From: Xanthomonas sp. CFBP 8443
Lineage (GTDB): Bacteria > Pseudomonadota > Gammaproteobacteria > Xanthomonadales > Xanthomonadaceae
Direction of reading: 5' to 3'
Assembly (NCBI RefSeq): GCF_025666195.1
Contig: NZ_CP102592.1
Span: forward strand, 3,658,001 to 3,722,000
Length of the DNA: 64,000 nt
The position numbers and the translations under genes were made by a program. The notes below the pieces were generated by a model that saw only the letters and a list, made by a program, of their open reading frames with translations, had not been told where the DNA came from and searched no databases. Shown here piece by piece: positions 59,802-64,000 of the stretch (within the stretch, counting starts at the first letter, position 1; every line of letters begins with the position of its first letter).

Positions 59802-60209
59802 ATGCCCATCACCGTCACTGCCGAAAGCGAACTGATCGTCGGCACCGCCCTGGTCGTCGAGGCGCAAGCGCCGCAGGACGCCTTCGTTGCCGTCTTCGAA
59901 GACGATGGCGACACCGGCTATTTCTATGCGCTCGACACGTCGGCGCACGACAACCCCATCCAGGACGCCCTGCACATCTACAACGCTGCCGACGTCGCCG
60001 ACAAAGAAACACCTTCCGAAGTGCAGATCGGCTGGTCCCAGGACAGCAGGAAGGTGGTGCTGCTGATCAACGGCTATCCGCATGCGGTGTTCGATTTCGA
60101 GGCAAAGCGCGGTTACTGCCGCACCGGGTTCCCGCCGGCTGCGGAAGACAGCCCGTGGGGTGTGCACGGCCATGCGTGGAGCGATGCCGCCGTGGAGTTG
60201 TTCGCGTGA
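59802..60209 (+). CDS. DUF2251 protein downstream of the effector
   Basis: The product is 135 aa, starting MPITVTAESELIVGTALVVE. The core VFEDDGDTGYFYALDTSAH, YNAADVADKETPSEVQIGWS and VVLLINGYPHAVFDFEAKRG matches the DUF2251 family, small soluble proteins of unknown function that recur near secreted toxins and immunity genes. It starts 57 bp after the effector and probably belongs to the same transcript. It could be a second immunity factor; this is inferred from position. Confidence 0.75.
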   Translation: MPITVTAESELIVGTALVVEAQAPQDAFVAVFEDDGDTGYFYALDTSAHDNPIQDALHIYNAADVADKETPSEVQIGWSQDSRKVVLLINGYPHAVFDFEAKRGYCRTGFPPAAEDSPWGVHGHAWSDAAVELFA

Positions 60210-60327
60210 TGCGCTTCCAGTAGCCGGCCGATCGGGGATCAACCCACCGGGGGCGGCTGCACGGACAACGGCGCCAAGCTCGCTCATCGCACCCGAGCCT
60301 CGAACCAGGCCCACCGCCACACGAACA

Positions 60328-60357
60328 AGCCCGCGCCCGGATGACCGGGCGCGGGCT
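60328..60357. terminator. Bidirectional terminator
   Basis: AGCCCGCGCCCGG (60328-60340) and CCGGGCGCGGGCT (60345-60357) form a perfect 13-bp stem with loop ATGA. It lies between the DUF2251 gene and the minus-strand gene remnants and could serve both. Confidence 0.8.
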
Positions 60358-60359
60358 GT

Positions 60360-60545
60360 GCATGTTGCAACTGTGGTCCAGCGCCGCGCTCTCGGCCGCC
60401 TGCTGCAGGTGCACGTTGACCTGCGGATAGGGCTTGATCTGCGCCACCGCCGGCGGCAGCACGAAGCGCGCGTGGCTGTTGGTGGTGGTCAGGGTCAGCT
60501 GGCCCTGGCTCTCGCGGCGCTGGTTGGCGGCGTAGGTGCGGATGG
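60360..60545 (-). pseudogene. Internal fragment of a CysB-type LysR regulator gene
   Basis: On the minus strand the translation NQRRESQGQLTLTTTNSHAR, FVLPPAVAQIKPYPQVNVHL, QQAAESAALD matches the start of the effector domain of CysB-like regulators (GxLxxxTTHTQARYxLPxxI, YPQVxLHLxQ). Both ends of the gene are missing, and the fragment runs straight into the terminator at 60357. It is a truncated remnant. Confidence 0.65.
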
Positions 60546-60551
60546 GCAGGT

Positions 60552-60740
60552 TCAGCGCGTAGCGGCAGCGCCCATGTCGAACAGTTGGAACTCGCGGATC
60601 TGCGCTGCATCCGCGCCGGACAAGATCAGGCTCATGCGCGAGGCGCTGATTGCCGGGAAGTGATCGACCTCCATGCGCCCGATCGCCTGCGCCACCGGTG
60701 CCCAGGCGCCGTCGCGGAACACTTCCACCCCGGTCATCGG
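60552..60740 (-). pseudogene. C-terminal fragment of a glycosidase-like gene
   Basis: The minus-strand frame ending at 60552 reads TGVEVFRDGAWAPVAQAIGR, MEVDHFPAISASRMSLILSG, ADAAQIREFQLFDMG. This looks like the C-terminal discoidin-type module of an alpha-L-fucosidase or similar glycosidase (IREFQLF). The rest of the gene is absent. It is another hint of a decayed glycan-degradation gene here. Confidence 0.55.
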
Positions 60741-60828
60741 GCAGCCGGTTGCTCGCGCCAACCGCGGCATGTGGTATTTAATTGATAATAGAGAGGTATC
60801 GTCAAAACCCGGCCAGGACAGGACCACC

Positions 60829-61920
60829 ATGCTGCGTTCCTTGCTGTTCCCGCTGCTGTCGCTGTTCGCCGTCCGCGCGATGGCCGCCCCTGCGCCGGCC
60901 GCGCCGTCGTCGGCCCCGCCCTCGCCCATCGTCTACAGCGAATTCGTCAATGCCGAGGCGCCGACCGCGCAATGCCATGCCTCGACCCTGCTGGAAACCC
61001 GTGACGGCCTGCTCGCCGCGTGGTTCGGCGGGCGCCACGAAGGCGCCGACGACGTCGGCATCTGGGTCGCACGCCGCAACGCCCGGGGCTGGCAGCCGGC
61101 GCAGCGCGTGGCCGATGGCGCGCAGCCGCAGGGCGCCCCGCTGCCGGCATGGAACCCGGTGCTGTTCCAGCCGGCGCGCGGACCGCTGCGGCTGTTCTAC
61201 AAGATCGGCCCCGACCCGAAGCGCTGGTGGGGCATGCAGATCACCTCCGCCGATGGCGGCGCGCACTGGTCCGCGCCCGAGCGCCTGCCCGAGGGCATCC
61301 TCGGCCCGATCAAGAACAAACCGGTGCAACTGGCGACGGGGCGCATCCTCAGCCCCAGCAGCAGCGAGGATGCCGGCTGGGTCGCGCACATGGAGTGGTC
61401 CGACGACGACGGCGCGCACTGGACCCGCGGCCCGGCACTGAACGACCCGGCGCGGATCGGCGCGATCCAGCCCAGCGTGCTGGTGCATGCCGACGGCCGC
61501 GTGCAGGCGATCGGCCGCAGCCAGCAGAACCACGTGTTCAGCACCTGGTCGCGCGACCACGGCCGCAGTTGGGAACCGATGACCTTGCTCGACCTGGCCA
61601 ACCCCAACTCCGGCACCGATGCCGTGGTGCTGGCCGACGGCCGCTCGCTGCTGGTCTACAACCCCACCGAAGCGGGCAAGGACTGGTGGGACGGCCGCGG
61701 CACGCTGGCGGTGGCCCTGTCCGACGACGGCACCCACTGGACCCGCGTCCTGACGCTGGAAGACAGCGCCAAGGACGAATTCTCCTATCCGGCGGTGATC
61801 CAGACCCGCGATGGCCTGGTGCACATCAGCTACACCTGGAAACGGACACGCATTAAGCACGTGGTGCTGGATCCGAAGCGGCTGCTTGCTGCTGCAGCGA
61901 AGCTTGATGGCAAGCAATGA
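60829..61920 (+). CDS. Exported sialidase/BNR-repeat family protein
   Basis: The product is 363 aa. The ATG at 60829 has GGACAGGA upstream and opens a signal peptide (LRSLLFPLLSLFAVRAMAAP). The mature protein is a six-bladed propeller of the sialidase-like BNR type: HASTLLETRDGLLAAWFGGR, LFYKIGPDPKRWWGMQITSA, SADGGAHWSAPERLPEG and ATGRILSPSSSEDAGWVAHM. Aspartate-box-like SxDxGxxW segments recur. Relatives are often exo-alpha-sialidases or act on related glycans; the exact substrate in a plant-associated bacterium is uncertain. It continues the glycan theme of the window. AT-rich sequence at 60776-60798 may hold its promoter. Confidence 0.82.
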   Translation: MLRSLLFPLLSLFAVRAMAAPAPAAPSSAPPSPIVYSEFVNAEAPTAQCHASTLLETRDGLLAAWFGGRHEGADDVGIWVARRNARGWQPAQRVADGAQPQGAPLPAWNPVLFQPARGPLRLFYKIGPDPKRWWGMQITSADGGAHWSAPERLPEGILGPIKNKPVQLATGRILSPSSSEDAGWVAHMEWSDDDGAHWTRGPALNDPARIGAIQPSVLVHADGRVQAIGRSQQNHVFSTWSRDHGRSWEPMTLLDLANPNSGTDAVVLADGRSLLVYNPTEAGKDWWDGRGTLAVALSDDGTHWTRVLTLEDSAKDEFSYPAVIQTRDGLVHISYTWKRTRIKHVVLDPKRLLAAAAKLDGKQ

Positions 61921-62063
61921 GATGAGATCGCGCGCCGGCATGAGGCGCCTTGGCGATGTCGGCGGCGTCACCGCGCATGGGGCTGCGCGAAGCGGCATTC
62001 GCGCCGTGCGCGAATGAGCGATCCGGCGCCGCAGCTATCAGCGAAAGCAGCGCGGACTTTCCC

Positions 62064-62535
62064 CTGTAGGAGCGGTTTCAACCGCGACACAGACCCCGGC
62101 GATCGCGGGCTTCGGCAGCGTCGGGACTGAAGTCCCTCCCACAGTGCACGCCAGCCGACTAACCGCATGCCCCTTTGTAGGAGCGGTTCCAACCGCGACA
62201 CAGACCACAACGCGATAGCGTAGTTCGGCAGCGTCGGGACTGAAGTCCCTCCCACAGTGCACCGAACCAACTAACCGCAAGCCTCCTTGTAGGAGCGGTT
62301 TCAACCACGACACAGACCACGACGCGATCGCGGACTTCGGCAGCGCCGGGACTGAAGTCCCTCCCACAGTGCGCCCAGCCAGCTAACTGCAAGCTCCTTG
62401 TAGGAGCGGTTTCAACCGCGACACACACCACGACGAAGCAGCAAACTTCGGCAACCGGCGGGGCTGGCGCCCTCCCACAGTGCCCAAGGAAGCCCGACCG
62501 CAAGCCCCCTGTGGGAGCGACTTCAGTCGCGACGA
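62064..62535. repeat. Four tandem copies of a 111-112 bp repeat plus fragment
   Basis: Units begin at about 62065, 62177, 62288 and 62399. Each contains TGTAGGAGCGGTTTCAACCG, CGACACAGACC, TCGGGACTGAAGTCCCTCCC and ACAGTGC. A shorter related arm (CTGTGGGAGCGACTTCAGTC) follows at 62510. Each unit is one palindrome-family pair, so the array is a local amplification. The rest of 61921-62700 has no supported gene. Confidence 0.95.
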
Positions 62536-62700
62536 ACGGAGCCTGCCACCAACCATCGATCTGGTGACATGCAGAGGCCGAAGCTCCTTCTGCAATGTCG
62601 CGGACACTGACCGCAATCCGCATCATCGGCGGCAACCAAGATCGCTCCACCCCATACCGTCGCTGCGGTCCGATCACCCACGCACAAACCACCAGCGCCC

Positions 62701-63438
62701 CTACTCCGGCAACAGCGCCACCATCCGCCGCACCCGCTCCACATCGGTCTGCATGCGATCGCCGCCCAGGCTGCGCACATGCGGATGCGGCGCCAGCGCC
62801 CGCGATGCCAGCGGCCCGCGCGCCGAACCATGAAACTCGCGCGCACCGGTCAGCGCCCGCAATCGCGCCAGATTGGTATCGGACACCCCCGACCCGGGCA
62901 TCACGCTCAAACGCGCACCCGCCTGCTGCACCAACGCCGCGATCAGCGCTGCGCCCTCCTCCGCCGTCTCGCGCGCGCCGGACGTCAGCACCCGCTCGCA
63001 CCCCAACGCGATCGCATCCTCCAGCGCCCGCCGCGGATCGGCGCTGACGTCGATGGCGCGATGGAACGTGACGCCGAGCGATCCCGCCGCCGCGACCAGC
63101 ACTCGCATCGTCGCCATGTCGACCTCACCGGCCGGATCCAGCGCACCCAGCACCACCCCGTCGCAGCCCAGGCGCACGCACTGCTCCACGTCGCGGCGCA
63201 TCGCCTCCACTTCCGCTTCGTCGAACACGAAATCGCCGACCCGCGGACGGATCAGCACATACAGCGGAATGCGCAATTGATCGCGCAACACCGCCAGCGT
63301 GCCGAACGACGGCGTCAGCCCGCCGCCGTCCAGGCCGCCGCACAATTCCACCCGCATCGCCCCGCCAGCCTGCGCCGCCAGCGCCGAGCCGGTCGAATCG
63401 GCGGCCACCTCCAGCCCCATCTTCACCACCTCGCTCAT
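62701..63438 (-). CDS. cutC: CutC family protein
   Basis: The product is 245 aa with the CutC TIM-barrel signature: MRVELCGGLDGGGLTPSFGT, IPLYVLIRPRVGDFVF, GCDGVVLGALDPAGEVDM and CERVLTSGARETAEEGAALI. The family was named for copper homeostasis, but a direct copper role is disputed, and a metabolic function linked to sugars is possible. The ATG overlaps the stop of the glycosylasparaginase gene (ATGA), so the two are translationally coupled. Such coupling with an N-glycan enzyme is noteworthy. Confidence 0.93.
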   Translation of the reverse strand: MSEVVKMGLEVAADSTGSALAAQAGGAMRVELCGGLDGGGLTPSFGTLAVLRDQLRIPLYVLIRPRVGDFVFDEAEVEAMRRDVEQCVRLGCDGVVLGALDPAGEVDMATMRVLVAAAGSLGVTFHRAIDVSADPRRALEDAIALGCERVLTSGARETAEEGAALIAALVQQAGARLSVMPGSGVSDTNLARLRALTGAREFHGSARGPLASRALAPHPHVRSLGGDRMQTDVERVRRMVALLPE

Positions 63439-64000
63439 GCGGCCGGCTCCGCGAAATGGCTCTGTCCAGGCAGCAACAGATCCTGTTGCTGCGCATCGCA
63501 GACCGCGTAGCTGAAACCGGGCTGGATCGCGAACGCACCGACCTCGCCGCGCTTGTTCATCGCCAGGAACCCGACCTGCAGATCGCGGGTCAGCTGCGGC
63601 TTGCGCCGCACGATGCGCATCACCACCTCGCGGCAGGCCTCGGCCGGGCTCTTGCCCTGGCGCATCATCTCCACCACCGCGAAACTGCCGACATTGCGGA
63701 TCACCTCTTCGCCGACGCCGGTGGACGTGGCACCGCCGACCTCGTTGTCGACATACAACCCGGCGCCGATGATCGGACTGTCGCCGACCCGCCCGTGCAT
63801 CTTCCACGCCATGCCGCTGGTGGTGCAGGCCCCTGACAGATTGCCGTGCGCGTCCAGCGCCAGCATGCCGATGGTGTCGTGGTTGTCCTTGCCGCCAGGC
63901 AGCGTGCCCTTCTGGTACGCGCGGTTCTCGATGTTCGCTTCCGGCGCGTACTTGGAGGTCTTCAGCCACTCCTTCCACACCTTCTCCGAAGACGGCGTCA
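63435..64000 (-). CDS. Glycosylasparaginase (N4-GlcNAc-asparaginase), 5' end outside window
   Basis: The C-terminal 188 residues are visible. The autoprocessing site is NHDTIGMLALDAHGNLSGAC; its Thr becomes the N-terminal nucleophile of the beta subunit. TSGMAWKMHGRVGDSPIIGA and GLYVDNEVGGATSTGVGEEV are diagnostic for aspartylglucosaminidase rather than L-asparaginase. It hydrolyses the GlcNAc-Asn bond left after N-glycan trimming, the last step of glycoprotein catabolism. This fits the glycosidase run at 27.6-44.4 kb functionally, although some 19 kb now separate them. Signal peptide and alpha-subunit N-terminus lie beyond the window. Confidence 0.93.
   Translation of the reverse strand, partial: TPSSEKVWKEWLKTSKYAPEANIENRAYQKGTLPGGKDNHDTIGMLALDAHGNLSGACTTSGMAWKMHGRVGDSPIIGAGLYVDNEVGGATSTGVGEEVIRNVGSFAVVEMMRQGKSPAEACREVVMRIVRRKPQLTRDLQVGFLAMNKRGEVGAFAIQPGFSYAVCDAQQQDLLLPGQSHFAEPAA

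Noticed and set aside
62064..62535. CRISPR array
   Set aside because: The repeats are about 112 bp, contiguous and without unique spacers, and there are no cas genes.

Overview
The window reads as a chromosomal segment of a Xanthomonas-type gammaproteobacterium. It is GC-rich, has TonB-dependent receptors paired with large glycosidase operons, has intergenic palindromes of the GTAGGAGCGGCTTCAGCC type, contains a type IV secretion (Xanthomonadales-like) effector with an XVIPCD tail, and carries integron attC sites of the Xanthomonas type. The species cannot be fixed from the sequence alone.

Layout. 1-7.7 kb: the 3' end of fadE, a hotdog-fold protein, a DUF1304 membrane protein, an ATP/ADP-translocase-like transporter, a GMC oxidoreductase, a DMT exporter and a serine hydrolase. 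7.7-10.6 kb: a repeat-rich stretch with a tRNA-Cys-like gene of doubtful integrity and a lysine/alanine-rich histone H1-like gene. 10.6-19.5 kb: housekeeping genes gcvH, gcvT, nfeD-like/SPFH pair, DUF962, ynfA-like, mazG, cysQ, nudE, bioA, rsmE. 20-44.4 kb: a sugar-scavenging block with two TonB-dependent receptors, a glucokinase and an eight-gene glycosidase run (GH29, GH18, GH20, GH2, GH3, GH125, GH92, GH35). This is the enzyme set needed to dismantle plant N-glycans, matching the nix locus known from X. campestris. A glycosylasparaginase at the right edge would release the last GlcNAc from asparagine. LacI-type palindromes (TTGACAACGTTGTCAA) lie between glucokinase and the second receptor.

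44.45-51.0 kb: an array of promoterless, mostly AT-richer small genes, all on the + strand and separated by attC-type recombination sites. No integrase gene is present. This is an integron cassette array lacking an integrase (CALIN). Its cargo includes a YodC-like protein, a candidate HEPN protein, a 5'-nucleotidase, a SymE-type toxin and several unknowns. 51-54.6 kb: minus-strand genes for an MGDG-synthase-like glycosyltransferase, a DUF5694 protein and an unknown. 54.6-54.95 kb: a decayed second copy of the GH35 3' end. 55-60.2 kb: a candidate interbacterial toxin locus with a propeller-like protein, two tandem paralogous small proteins (probable immunity), a 909-aa effector with an XVIPCD-like tail and a DUF2251 protein. 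60.2-64 kb: gene remnants, a sialidase-family protein, a 112-bp tandem repeat array, cutC, and the C-terminal part of a glycosylasparaginase running off the window.

The most notable points are the integrase-less cassette array placed right behind the N-glycan operon, the GH35 remnant on its far side (suggesting that an island split or rearranged the ancestral glycan locus), and the toxin/immunity cluster.
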